Assembly: GCF_030272615.1 (NCBI RefSeq)
Contig: NC_081407.1
Location: 98,315,897 to 98,379,896 of the forward strand
Direction of reading: 5' to 3'
Source of the DNA: Cryptomeria japonica
Lineage: Eukaryota; Streptophyta; Pinopsida; Cupressales; Cupressaceae
Length of the DNA: 64,000 nt
Below are positions 20,799 to 32,172 of this stretch, in pieces. The notes under the pieces were generated by a model, which did no database searches, had not been told where the DNA came from, and saw only the letters and a program-made list of their open reading frames with translations. Made by a program: the position numbers and the translations under genes. Each line of letters begins with the position of its first letter. Positions within the stretch are counted from its first letter, which is position 1.

Positions 20799-23362
20799 TT
20801 TCGCCCTGGACCCTTTGGAAGGGTTAGGAGCGATTTTCTTGATTAGGCCTCAATTACTCTATTTTTTTCACTCCAAAATCCTCTTAAAGGTGAGCGTATG
20901 CTTGTTTTAGCTCAACAAAAGTCTAGAGACTCATCCTTTTAGCCTCTCACATGGGCAAATTAGGTGATAATGTGAATTTCACTCTGGACCCTTTGGAAGG
21001 GTCAGGAGCGAAATTCAAGTTTTAGGCTTGATTTTACATCTCCTTCACTTTCAATTTATCTTGCAAGGATTAAGTAACCTCCCTCCAGTCTTTTCATGCC
21101 TTAGGAATCAAAATCTTGTCTTGACACAAAGGGGAAATAGTGATCTTGATGAATTTCGCTCTGGACCCTTTGGAAGGGTTAGGAGCGAAATTCACTTTTT
21201 GCTTTCCTATTCACACTCAATTTCACTTTCTTCACTTCATTTCATCTGGACTCCCTCACATCGAATCCACTTCCCAACTTGGCAACATTGGTTTGATCTT
21301 CACAAGGCCTAAAAGGTCAAATTCGCTCAAAAACCTAGCCAGGGACAGGACCTATCTAGAATTTCGCTGTGGACCCTATCTAGAATTTCGCTGTGGACCC
21401 TTTGGAGGGGTCAGGAGCGAAATTTCAATTTTAGCTCAAAATTTGCATCTTTGGTGGTCAAGAGTCTGTCCAAGGCAATCCAAATGGCTTCTCTCACCCT
21501 TGTCTAGGCCTGACTTCACTCAAGTCTTGGAGAAAAAAGGTGGTTTTTAGGGTTTTCGCTCTGGACCCTTTGGAAGGGTCATGAGCGAAAATCTTGTTTT
21601 AGGCTTCTTCCTCCATCATTTCATCTTGAATCAACCTCAAAAGGCAAGAAAACACTTCTCCTCATTCATCCAAGCTATAAAAACCCAAGTTTGACTTGAT
21701 TTTGTTAGGAAAATAAGTGATTTTGGGAATTTCGCTCTGGACCCTTTGGAAGGGTCAGGAGCGAAATTCACTATTTGGCTCAATTCCTTCAAATTTGAAT
21801 GATTTCTAGCAACTTGAAGCCACACCTAAGGACCTCTCCTATCTCAATTCACTCTAGTCTGCAATTGCCTTGGCATAAAATTGAGGAAAAAAGGTGGTTT
21901 AGTGAAATTTTGCCCTGGACCCTTTGGAAGGGTTAGGAGTGAATTTCTCATTCTTGACTTGATCTTTCATCTCTTCAATCTCATTCCTCTTTAGAAGGTA
22001 ATTAAACATCATTCTTCACCCAAGGGACAAGGTTTGTGGTCTAAGCAAGGTCAAAAAATAGGTTTGTAAGGAATTTCGCTCTAGACCCTTTGGAAGGGTC
22101 AAGAGCGAAATTCACCTTCTTGGCTAAAATCCTTCACTTTTTTTTTTACATTCCAAACATTTCCAAAGGCCAAACATGTCCATTCTTCCTTTCAAGATGC
22201 CTTGCAAATCAAAAATTTGGTCAAACTAGGGAGGAGATGAGTCTTAGGTAGATTTTCGCTCTGGACCCTTTGGAAGGGCCAGGAGCGAAAATCATGATTT
22301 AGGCTTGATCACTCACTTTTCCAACTTCAAACCACCTCAAGAGGCAAACTTAGATCATTTTCCACCTAAGAAACAAGGATTGATGCCCAAACAAAGTAGC
22401 AAATGAGGTTTATAGTGAATTTCGCTTTGGACCCTTTGGAAGGGTCAGGAGCGAAAATCATGATTTGGGCTAAAATCTTCATCTTTCAAAGTGTCCAACT
22501 CCCTCTCAAGGCAAGAACATACCAATTTATCCTCTATCATGCCAACACCTAGCCAAAACAAGGAAGAAAACAAGAGCTATAAGGATTTTCGCTCTGGACC
22601 CTTTGGAAGGTTCAGGAGCGAAAATCATGTTTTGACCTCGATTCTTGATTTTTCCAACTTTAATCTTCTATGGGAGGCAAACATAGGTCGCTCTTCTTGC
22701 ATCTCCATCCTGTTCCCGATTTTGGCAAAGTGGAAAATGAGTGCTTTCAAGAATTTCGCTCTGGACCCTTTGGAAGGGTCAAGAGCAAAATTCATCTTTT
22801 AGTCTAGAATCCTTCATCTCATCCACCTTTACTCACCTCCTAAGACTTAGAACATGTCAAAATACTTCCATACATGCCTTAGGACTCAAAACTTGGCCTT
22901 GATAAGTGAGAAATTGAGGTTTAAGGGGATTTTTGCTCTGGACCCTTTGGAAGGGTTAGGAGCGAAATCCCTATCCTTGGCTAGTTTCTCACCTAGGTTC
23001 ATCTCATTTTCGCTCAAACTTGATCAAATCAACTTCCTCCTTTCACAATCAAGATAATCCATCATCCAACTTGGTCTAGGCAAGGTCAAACCAGGTTTTA
23101 AGGCCAAAGGAAGGCAAAAAGGAAGATTTCGCTCTGGACCCTTTGGAAGGGTCAGAAGCGAATTTCTTCTTTTAGGTTGATTTTCATACTCAATTCCACT
23201 CCTTCTCAATCGAGACTTTGATCACCTTCATCTCTCCATAGTACCATCATGTCTACTTGCTGTTAGCTTGACTCAAAAACTTCATTTTGCATGCCTTAGG
23301 CCAAAATTGGGGGTCAGGGGAGGATTTTGCTCTGGACCCTTTGGAAGGGTCAGGAGCGAAAT
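20799..23362. repeat. 15-copy array of a 37-nt double-stem hairpin
   Basis: Each unit has outer arms TTTCGCTC and GAGCGAAA, inner arms ACCCTT and AAGGGT, a TGG loop and symmetrical 3-nt bulges (TGG / CAG). Copies start near 20799, 20977, 21154, 21386, 21554, 21730, 21908, 22074, 22254, 22420, 22587, 22754, 22931, 23127 and 23326. Spacing is 166-199 bp, with one 232-bp step caused by a 24-bp local duplication at 21357-21404. The intervening ~135 bp is related but much more diverged than the hairpin, so the hairpin core is selectively conserved or homogenised. The array lies immediately upstream of the R promoter and ORF. Confidence 0.92.
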
Positions 23363-23571
23363 TCATCTTCCAGGCTAACTTCCATTATTTTGATACTTCA
23401 AACCTTGGATATCCTTTCAAAACCCCTTCAATCATCATCAGGTGCATTTGCTCATCTATTTTTTGAAATCTCTACTTCCATCTCTCCCTGACCATTGACT
23501 TTGCTTAAACTACTTGGACTCGGAGGAAAACAAGACTCTGACAAGAAAATCATCATTTCAGACCTACCCTG

Positions 23572-23606
23572 ACCTGAGACCTACCCTGACCTGAGACCTA
23601 CCATCT
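23572..23606. repeat. Short 17-bp tandem repeat in R
   Basis: Two and a half copies of 'gacctaccctgacctga' lie between the hairpin array and the R terminus. Confidence 0.7.
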
Positions 23607-23902
23607 CTTTCACTCAATCTATCCATCTTCATTCCCCTGAAAGGAAAAGCTCCACTAAGGCAAACCTAGGGTTCCAGGCAGACAACTAATGACCTCCCAA
23701 AACTAGGCTAGACTCAGCTTGAAAGAAACCCTAAGACGAGCTCTCAGAGAAAAACCCTAATCTACCTAGCCTAGGCAACCACTCACTCACTCCAAACCCA
23801 GCAAGTAGAGAGAAAACCTAACTAAGGGAAAGCAAAAAACCTAAGAAAAAGAGGGGGTCCCCATTCTAATGGGGCGATGTGTGAAATGGTCACAATAGTA
23901 TG

Positions 23903-25031
23903 TCATTTGACATTTTGTGCAAACCAAGGTAAATGTCACACCCTAGGAAGTGTGACCTTAGGCTTACAAAATTGCCTTCCAATGATGAAATACATCCAAA
24001 TAGCGAAGAATTAAGGCAATGGACTCATGGAAGTATAAAGAAGAAACATTTGACTAAGTCAAAATTTTGCTTAAGTCATGGTCCTGATCCTAGCTTGCTC
24101 ACCAAGAGCAATTTGTGCAATTGGACCTAGGATTTGCGCTCTTTGTTTGAGAGCATCTGACAACGCCATCAACTTCCTCATGTGAGTAAATGAGCATATA
24201 AAGTTTGCTTTGGGTTTTGGTCAAGCAAATATCATCTTTGTGTTTTGGTAGGCAAGACAAAACTGTGTGAATGGACTCTAAAAGAGTGCCCATGCTAGAG
24301 AGGCAAGAATCGCAAGATAATCTAAGGCAATGCTAATAAGGGATCAAGATTGAAGAATTTGGGCGCAAAGACAAAATTTGGCTAAGTCAAGATTTTGCTC
24401 AAGCCAAGGACCTTTCTTTGAGCAACAAATTTGTGTGAATGAAGCAAGATTTGCGCCTAAGCAAGAGAGGTTTTGAGCAAAGGCAACATCAATATGGACG
24501 TTTGAATGAACGATTTATGCAAGCAAGGATGAAAAATAATGATCAATTTGTGCAAACACTCCTTAATTGATGCCCAAGTTGTGTGAATGCATGATCAATT
24601 TGTGCTCTCCCTTGAAGCTTTGTGAAAATGATCATAAAAAATGTGCTCAAGCAAACAAACTTTGTGCAAACAAACACCAAAATGCTCTTAAGCAAGTAAC
24701 AAGTTGTGCAAATAGATATGAAATTTGCACCCTCACTTGTGCAATTGAACATTAAAAATGTACTCCAGCAAAATTTGTGCAAATGAACATAGGATTTGCG
24801 CCTTGAATCTTGTGCATATAAAAGATGTATTTTGCGCTCCATTATGTGCAAATGAAGGTGGAATATGCGCCCTAGTTGTGCAAATGAGAAGGTGAAATGC
24901 ACCTTGGTACAATTGAACATGAAAAATGCGCTCAAGTAAACACATAGTTTACGCCCCCCTTTGTGCAAATGAAGGTGGAAAATGCATTCTAGCAAAAAAC
25001 AAATTGTGCAAATGAACATAGGATTTGCACC
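23903..25031 (+). repeat. Q motif array: GTGCAAAT ... ATTTGCGC
   Basis: About 17 occurrences of TTGTGCAA(A/T)T-like words, many followed 10-20 bp later by ATTTGCGC or ATTTGCACC. GTGCAAAT and ATTTGC(G/A)C are reverse complements, so each pair can form a small hairpin. Density rises toward 24540-25031, and two further copies at 38020-38065 lie beyond the G1 insertion. Open frames across it are made of repeated words and are not genes. Confidence 0.75.
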
Positions 25032-26442
25032 TATAATGTCCCCTTCTCCTTAGCACATGGAAATTCACAAGTTTGGCCTATAATTGACCCTCGTAGGCCA
25101 AGGAGTTGATTAGGGGGTCGACTTGGCAGAAATTTGTGGCTTCACATTTTATTTTTATTTGGTTTTATGGTGAAATAAGGGGATAAAACGTATCGTGAGA
25201 TGTGTGCACTTTAATAATAATGAAATAATATTTTAAAGGTGCAATTAAAATAACATGTGTAATAAAATAATAATAGAGTGTACCTACCCGAATCTTGTAG
25301 AAGGAATCTTATGATGGGTTATGAAAAAAATAAATAGAAGAGGGTAATGGTTGAGCATCAGTTGTTTGTTATCTTCTCTTGTATTGTGGTTGTGGAGCCA
25401 AGGGTTGTCCATAGATTTGGTCTTAGGGAACGATACCTCCCTTTGATTTGCATAACTGAGGGGGTGAGAGATCCTCCTAAGGGTTGCCTTGAGAGTGGGG
25501 GACATTCAGTCCTTCATATTGAGCTAATTGAGTTCTTGCATCAACTTTCATGGTGAACGGGTTTGGTAAAGACTTCAGCTTTTGGGTGAATAAGTATCTG
25601 TAATTATACCTACACATTGAGGGAGGCTAGGTGATTCTATTGGAGGCTAAATTTTGGAGAGAACTGCATAATTTCAGATCTGAGACAAATTCAACCAGTC
25701 CCTCTATGCACCTCGATTTTGCTCATAACTCCATCTAGGAGCATCGATTCCATTACTTGATAGGGGCGCCCACTTTGGAGGAAGTTATTGTTGATATTTG
25801 ATGCTTAAAAGGAGACATTGGAGCTGTTGTTTATTAATATTATCATTTGCATCAGAATAGGGGCAATTTTGATAGAAGGGTTGATTTGGCATTTGGGAAG
25901 CATAAGGAATCAAGTTATTGTTTGTTTCTTCATCAATACTCCAAGGCGCTACATACCAGGTTCTTTGGGTATTGTTTTCCTTGAGCTTTTCAGTTTGTGT
26001 GCATATGTTAATGGTTGTCCTTAGTACTCAGAATTTATGAGTCATATTCACTTGAAGCCAAGAGTATTGATTATTGTTTAGACTTCTTGTAATCAGTCCA
26101 TGGTGTTGAATAATAAGGAGGAATAGAGTTGCATATGATTCTTATGTTGTTACTTCATTTTCCTAGATGCACACCAATTGTTTGTGATAATACCAGTCAG
26201 CTATAGGAGAGCATTTCTTAAATTATATTCATGTGTTTGCATAAAAAAAACACAAAAAACTGTTGCATATACATTCTAGGAGACCAATAGACAATTTGGA
26301 AGTTTGCAAGCATTAATATCATTGCCATTCAAAGTATGCAAATCTGAAGTTTTCATATCAGTCATAAGCAAAGTGTTTGACATAATTCTTCAAGGGTCAA
26401 GAAGTTTGAAAATTTATATCAGAAGTGGCAAGGGATATTACA
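25032..26442 (+). repeat. G1 5' LTR
   Basis: Runs from TATAATGTCCCC (TG mutated to TA) to GGGATATTACA and aligns along its length with 36593-38002. Confidence 0.9.
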
Positions 26443-26443
26443 A

Positions 26444-26460
26444 TGGTATCAGAGCTGCCA
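26444..26460 (+). other. G1 primer-binding site (initiator tRNA-Met)
   Basis: TGGTATCAGAGCTGCCA begins 2 bp after the LTR. The first 12 bases are complementary to the 3' end of plant initiator tRNA-Met. Confidence 0.9.
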
Positions 26461-26508
26461 TCTTGTGATCAGTGATTGTTGAATGAGTGCAAGAAAAGTC
26501 AAGTACTA

Positions 26509-28149
26509 TGTAATGTCCCTACTAGTTAGAGATCATTGTCCTGCAAAACAGATTGTTAGAATACAACAAATATATATATATATAAAATCTAATTTGCAAC
26601 TTAACTTAAATTACTTCATTAAGATTAATCATAATTCTTATCTAATAAAAAGTATACGAATGTCGTACGAAGATATGTCCTTAGGTGGCCGTGAAGCTCG
26701 CCTTCTTGGAACCCATCTTGGTTCCAAGCCATCCAGGAAATCAAAGGTTAATTCGATTCCTGTCTTGGATGCAACTTTTTACACCCAAGCCATCCAGGAA
26801 ATCGAAGGTTAATTCGATTCTTGTCTTGGATGTAACCTCTTACACCTAAGACATCCAGGAAATCGAAGGTTAATTCGATTCCTATCTTGGATGTAATTCT
26901 TACATCCAAGCCATACCAAGGAAGACCATCATATTTGATCAATTCCTTGCCTTGGATGATGCATCCCATCATCCAAGTCTACCAGAGAGGACCGACTAGA
27001 TCCGTCTCTTCTTGGATGATCTTGTCAACCAAGCCATGCATATATGCATATAGATATTCAGTATATACCGCCTACGAGGGATTATTATAATCCCTCCATT
27101 AGGCGAAGGGAGTTTCCTCCCTATAGCCTCCATCATACAATCACATTTATATTACATTTTACAATTTATTACTATTTTCCATTTCATAATCTACATTTAC
27201 ATGTTCCTAAATTAACATGTCTTCCATAACGTATATTCAGGAAACATCCATTATCATATATTCACATTTATTTATTACGTATATTCCTAACTATTCATTA
27301 ATATGTATTCATTGACATATATTTTCACATATTCATTAACGTATGTTTACACATATTCCTTAATATCTAAAAACCATTCATTAATATATATATTAAAATA
27401 TTCATTAACATATATATTAAATATGCATTAATTATATTCATTAACCTATATATAAAATTATTCATTCATTAATATATATATTAAAATATTAATTACTTAT
27501 ATTCATTAACATATACATTAAATAAGCATTAATTATATTCTTTAACGTATATAATAAATTGTTCATTATTTATATTTATTAACATATATCATGAAGTATT
27601 CATTCATTACTTACCTGTCATAACCTGCAGCTGTAGCTTCCTGACCTGTTCCTCTTTCCATGCAGTAGTCCCCTTATCCTCCCCCTGACCTTCCTTTTGT
27701 TACCATATGCTGCTGTTCCCCCTTTATACCTCGTGAAGGGTTGTACCCCTCCACGGGTCCCCTTCCGCATGAAGGGGTGCGATGGTAATCGTAGGCTGCG
27801 ATTACCGTCGCACCACTTCGTGCGGGGGTAATCGTGGTTGGGGGGGGGGGGGGCTTGTTAATAGTAATAATACATAGGTTAATATTACATCATGCGGGTT
27901 TTTTTTTGAATATTTGATGTTTTAAATATATTAACTATTACATTGACATATATTAAATATTGACATTGTAAATATATTAAATATTAAATAATACTTTTCT
28001 TATTGTTATATATTAAATATATTTCCTTTATTTTTTATATATTACTATTCATCATTTAATCATTTATTTATAATAACCTTATTTAATTAATCCATATATT
28101 AATATTATTAAATAATTTTACATCAGGGGATATCGTGGGGGTTATCATA
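26509..28149 (-). repeat. G2 3' LTR
   Basis: On the plus strand runs from TGTAATGTCCCTACTAG to GGGGGTTATCATA. Its terminal CACA has become CATA compared with the other copy. It includes a poly-G run at about 27839-27852. Confidence 0.9.
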
Positions 28150-28164
28150 GTCCCTCCGTCTCAA
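28150..28164 (-). other. G2 polypurine tract
   Basis: On the minus strand the purine-rich GAGACGGAGGGAC lies directly before the 3' LTR start. Confidence 0.7.
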
Positions 28165-28204
28165 TTTTGCTTGTCCTCAAGCATATTTAGATCTTCCTCT
28201 TTTT

Positions 28205-29108
28205 TTATTTGTGGCGGTGGCGGTAAGGAGTGGTAATGAAAGGTTTTGCTCCTTCTTCTAATTCAATGGAGTGTTCAAATCCCCTTTTTGTGGGTAAGCC
28301 CGGGGGAATGTCTCCGAAGACCTTTTTTTTTTGTTTCCTAACGATGGGTTGTATATCACTATGAACAATTTGACCTTCAGTCGGAGATTTATCCAAGACC
28401 ATACATTGGGCAACCCACTCTCCTTGATCATGCCTAAGGATTTTCTTCATTTTATTCATGATACTGTCTTTGGAGAGCAATCGGGAATTCCTTTTAATGT
28501 TATCTCTCTCCCTTCATGTTGGAAGCATATCTCCTGGGTTGGACTATCCATGGTGAACCGTCCCAATGAGTTTATCCATGGCATCCCTAAAATGATGTCA
28601 TTCTCTAGGTTCACCACAAAGAAGTTCCTCATAATTGTATGTCCCCCAGGGTGAGTTCTAATTGAGGAATAATTTTAGTGCACCTGTCTACGACTCCGTT
28701 GCCCATGATCACTTCAAACCCTCCAAACTCTTGAGTTTTTAACCTTCTCTTTGCTGCTAAGTGTTTGCTAATGAAGTCATGTGAGGCTCCTGTGTCTACC
28801 AAAGCGATTACTTCCTATCCTTTGATAATCCCATTGAGTTTAAAGCATATATTCTCACTTCCTTGAGTGATGACTGCAAAGGTGCTTGGTTCGTTGCTTT
28901 CAAACCTGGCCCTTTTATAGGGTCTTTCCTCATCCCATATTTCTTCTGTGTTATTTAACTATCCTCTTTTACATTCATGGCCTTTTCTCCATGGGGCCTT
29001 GCATTTGAAACATAACTCTTTCTCCATGAGTTCCTCTCTCTCCTTACATTGGTGATTCAAACTCCAAGGTTTCTTGCAAAAGCGGCAGGGCCTCTCCCGG
29101 TTGTCCCT
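28205..29108 (-). pseudogene. G2 zinc knuckle, protease and RT stub
   Basis: Minus-strand frames give CFKCKAPWRKGHECK (CCHC knuckle, about 29015-28970) and VIALVDTGASHDFI (aspartic protease active site DTGA, about 28800). They then give FGDIPPGLPTKRGFEHSIEL and EEGAKPFITTPYRH, the entry to the gypsy reverse transcriptase, where the coding sequence stops at 28205. Stops occur after the knuckle and within protease. The rest of RT, RNase H and integrase are absent, and the polypurine tract follows within 60 bp. Confidence 0.82.
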
Positions 29109-29957
29109 CTAGGGTCCTTCATTCCTATGCGGTGTTTTGGTTGAGGTGTTCTTGGGAGCACTAAATTCGACCATCCTAGTTTTCTTAATGGCCTCTACTA
29201 AATTCTGAGGTTCCAAGGGTTTTACAAAATTTTTAATGGATTCTTTCAAGCCTTCTAAAAACATGTAAATAAGTCTTCTTTGGGATAGGTCGAGGACCAT
29301 TACTGATAGGTTTTGGAATTGGTCTATATAGTCTTCAATGGTTCCTGATTGCTTAAGGTGTGTTAACTCTTGGAAGTACCATTCAGAGTCTTTCTGGTCA
29401 AACCTGCTGATGAGCTTTTGGGTAAACTCGTTATAGGTGGAGATATTTTTATGTCCTCGGGTAATGAGACCGTTATGCCACCAATTATGGGCTGCTTTGG
29501 TTAAATGGAGTATGGCAAATTTTATAGCATCTCCTTCAGACATGGGGCTGTATGAAAGGTATGTATCTAGTTTTTGAACCCAAGCTTGGGCGATATCCTT
29601 CCTTGACCCCTCAAAGCATGGTAGGGACATTTTGTTGATTTTAGCTTTGAGGTCTTTACCCATAGGTTTTCTCCTCCTACCTTCATTAGTCTTGAATTCA
29701 CAGAAGTCCCTGAAGGAAACTACCATTTGAACTTCTGGCTCTAATCTAGCAAAAATTTGGGCGATTTCTTCCACCTCAAATGTGGCTGGTCTCTCTTCGT
29801 CCCTCACGTGTTCCTCTCTAGGAAGAAATTTGGGAATTGTTTGTCTAGAACTTTGAGGAGATCGTTCATTATCGGCATGATTGGAGTGTGTCTCTCTTCT
29901 AGGGTTTGGAATATCTCTATTGTTGCTATTTGTACTTTGGAGTATTAATTGGCTCAT
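29109..29957 (-). CDS. G2 gag ORF (retrotransposon gag domain)
   Basis: A 282-codon open frame encodes the structural gag protein of a chromovirus-like gypsy element. Markers are MSLPCFEGSRKDIAQAWVQK, HNWWHNGLITRGHKN and LISRFDQKDSEWYFQELTHLK. It is homologous to G1 gag. The true start was probably about 60 bp upstream (MADQLAK), where a stop and a frame change now intervene. The open frame may still make an N-truncated gag. It ends just before the zinc knuckle because of a stop at 29109. Confidence 0.8.
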   Translation of the reverse strand: MSQLILQSTNSNNRDIPNPRRETHSNHADNERSPQSSRQTIPKFLPREEHVRDEERPATFEVEEIAQIFARLEPEVQMVVSFRDFCEFKTNEGRRRKPMGKDLKAKINKMSLPCFEGSRKDIAQAWVQKLDTYLSYSPMSEGDAIKFAILHLTKAAHNWWHNGLITRGHKNISTYNEFTQKLISRFDQKDSEWYFQELTHLKQSGTIEDYIDQFQNLSVMVLDLSQRRLIYMFLEGLKESIKNFVKPLEPQNLVEAIKKTRMVEFSAPKNTSTKTPHRNEGP

Positions 29958-30094
29958 TCTTTCAATTTCTCATTGGTTTGCTCCATGAAAGTTTGATGTT
30001 ATTTGGCTAATTGATCGGCCATTGCTTTCACACCTTTCTTTCTCTGATATGTGATCGTAAACTAAGAATCCTTCCCACAGGTTGGCAGGATTAT

Positions 30095-30106
30095 GCTCTG
30101 ATACCA
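30095..30106 (-). other. G2 primer-binding site (initiator tRNA-Met)
   Basis: On the minus strand TGGTATCAGAGC starts one base after the 5' LTR. This fixes the minus orientation of G2. Confidence 0.9.
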
Positions 30107-30107
30107 T

Positions 30108-30166
30108 TGTAATGTCCCTACTAGTTAGAGATCACTGTCCTGCAAAACAGATTGTTAGAATACAAC

Positions 30167-30214
<48 letters not shown>

Positions 30215-31768
30215 AATCTAATTTGTAATTTAACTTAAATTACTTCATTAAGATTAATCATAATTCTTATCTAATAAAAAGGATACTAATGTCGTATGGA
30301 GATATGTCCTTAGGCGGTCGTGAAGGTCGCCTTCTTGGAACCCATCTTGGTTCTAAGCCATCCATGAAATCGAAGGTTAATTCAATTCCTGTCTTGGATG
30401 CAACTTCTTACACCCAAGCCATCCAGGAAATCGAAGGTTAATTTGATTCCTGTCTTGGATGTAACCTCTTACACCCAATCCATCCAGGAAATCAAAGGTT
30501 AATTCGATTCCTATCTTGGATGTAATTTCCTACATCCAAGCCATACCAAGGAAGACCATCATATTTGATCAATTCTTTGCCTTGGATGATGCATTCCATC
30601 ATCCAAGTCTACCAAAGAGGACCGGCCAGATCCGTCTCTTCTTGGATGATCTTGTCAACCAAGCCATTCATATATGCATATATATATATTCAATATATAC
30701 TGCCTACTAGGGATTATCATAATCCCTCCATTAGGCTAAGGGAGTTTCCTCCCTATAGCCTCCATCATACAATCACATTTATATTACATTTTATAATTTA
30801 TTACTATTTTCCATTTCATAATCTACATTTACATGTTCCTAACTTAACATGTCTTCCATAACGTATATTCAGGAAACATCCATTATCATATATTCACATT
30901 TATTTATTACGTATATTCCTAACTATTCATTAATATGTATTCATTGACATATTTTCACATATTCATTAAGATATGTTTACACATATTTCTTAATATCTAA
31001 AAACCATTCATTAATATATATATTAAAATATTCATTAACATATATATTAAATATGCATTAATTATATTCATTAACATATATATAAAATTATTCATTCATT
31101 AATATATATATTAAAATATTAATTACTTATATTCATAAACATATACATTAAATAAGCATTAATTATATTCATTAATGTATATAATAAATTGTTCATTATT
31201 TATATTTATTAACATATATCATGAAGTATTCATTCATTACTTACCTGTCATAACTTGCAGCTGTAGCTTCCTGACCTCTTCCTCTTTCCACGCAGCAGTC
31301 CCCTTATCCTCCCCCTGACCTTCCTTTTCTTACCATCTGTTATTGTTCCCCCTTTATACCCCGTGAAGGGTTGTACCCCTCCACGGGTCCCCTTTCGCAT
31401 GAAGGGGTGCGATGGTAATCGCGTCGCACCACTTCGTGCGGGGGTAATCGTGTTGGGGGGTGGGGGGTGGGCTTGTTAATAGTAATAATACATAGGTTAA
31501 TATTACATCACGTGTGGGGCTTTTTGAATATTTGATGTTCTAAATATATTAAATATTACATTGACATATATTAAATATTGACATTGTAAATATATTAAAT
31601 ATTAAATAATACTTTTCTTATTATTATATATTAAATATATTACCTTTATTTTTTATATATTACTATTCATCATTTTAATCATTTATTTATAATAACCTTA
31701 TTTAATTAATCCATATATTAATATTATTAAATAATTTTACATAAGGGGATATCGTGGGGGTTATCACA
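30108..31768 (-). repeat. G2 5' LTR
   Basis: Second LTR copy, ending GGTTATCACA on the plus strand and followed by the TSD tacta. It contains a (TA)n run at about 30169-30213. Confidence 0.9.
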
Positions 31769-32172
31769 TACTATAACATGGAACAACGGAGACAACAGTA
31801 CCAAAATCCACAAGTGCCTGAAGTGGATACATTGTCAGCAACATTGAGGGGAAGAGACGTTGGTAAAACTATTCAGAACATGGCAAAAGAAGATAAAGAT
31901 GCACAAATTGAGAGGAAGTTTGACACCATGTTAGACATGATGTCATGATTGTTGGGGAAAATGGAACAACAGTCCAACAACAATAACTTCCATCAACGAC
32001 ATGAAGCTCAACATAGTGGGATCAATGAAAATATCAGGAATGCTGAAGGAGACAAGTTTGTCCACAGAACTACTACTAGAGGATCAGCCTCTAGACCACT
32101 TTTTCCTACTTTCACACCAAGGGAAGAACAACCTCCAGTTGTTGCAGCTACTACCGTCAGAGATGAAGTAAG

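Larger units (their letters stand above)
16125..23897 (-). mobile_element. Element R: 7.8-kb solo-LTR-like unit with hairpin array and ORF
   Basis: In minus orientation R starts TATTGTGACCATTTC at 23897 and ends ACACATCAACA at 16125. It is flanked by gcatg (16120-16124) and gtatg (23898-23902), a 4/5 TSD. Order along R: terminal CCCCATT/AATGGGG stem, a 15-copy hairpin array, an internal TATA, a spliced 5' UTR, an ~837-codon ORF, then TATA (17008-17016) and AATAAA (16859-16854) 155 bp apart, then a U5-like end. TATA before polyadenylation signal near the 3' end fits a U3-R-U5 LTR. No direct-repeat partner, reverse transcriptase or integrase is visible. An intact non-autonomous element of an unknown class is the alternative. 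Confidence 0.6.
26509..31768 (-). mobile_element. Ty3/gypsy element G2, pol-deleted, nested in G1
   Basis: LTRs 26509-28149 and 30108-31768 face minus. The TSD tacta (26504-26508 and 31769-31773) is perfect. The internal 1.96 kb holds gag, a zinc knuckle, protease and only the first residues of reverse transcriptase before the polypurine tract. The two LTRs are near-identical by eye, differing mainly in (TA)n length near 26570/30170, a G-run near 27840 and scattered substitutions, so this is a recent insertion. It must have been mobilised by another element's pol. Confidence 0.92.

Noticed and set aside
20799-23362. Resemblance of the hairpin array to a CRISPR array (36-37-nt palindromic repeat, regular spacing).
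   Set aside because: Linkers are about 135 bp, related to each other, and the DNA is plainly plant nuclear. There are no cas-like genes. It is a satellite-type array.
15871-23897. Inverted terminal similarity at 15871 and 23897 suggesting one DNA transposon with TIRs.
   Set aside because: The copia flanks rejoin only between 15870 and 40053, and R has its own TSD at 16120/23898. Two LTR-type units in opposite orientation explain the inverted ends.
24543-25019. A 158-codon Cys/His-rich minus-strand frame with repeated FICT/CTICFLLE-like words.
   Set aside because: It is the reverse translation of the GTGCAAAT word array. The repeats are at the DNA level and vary in frame.
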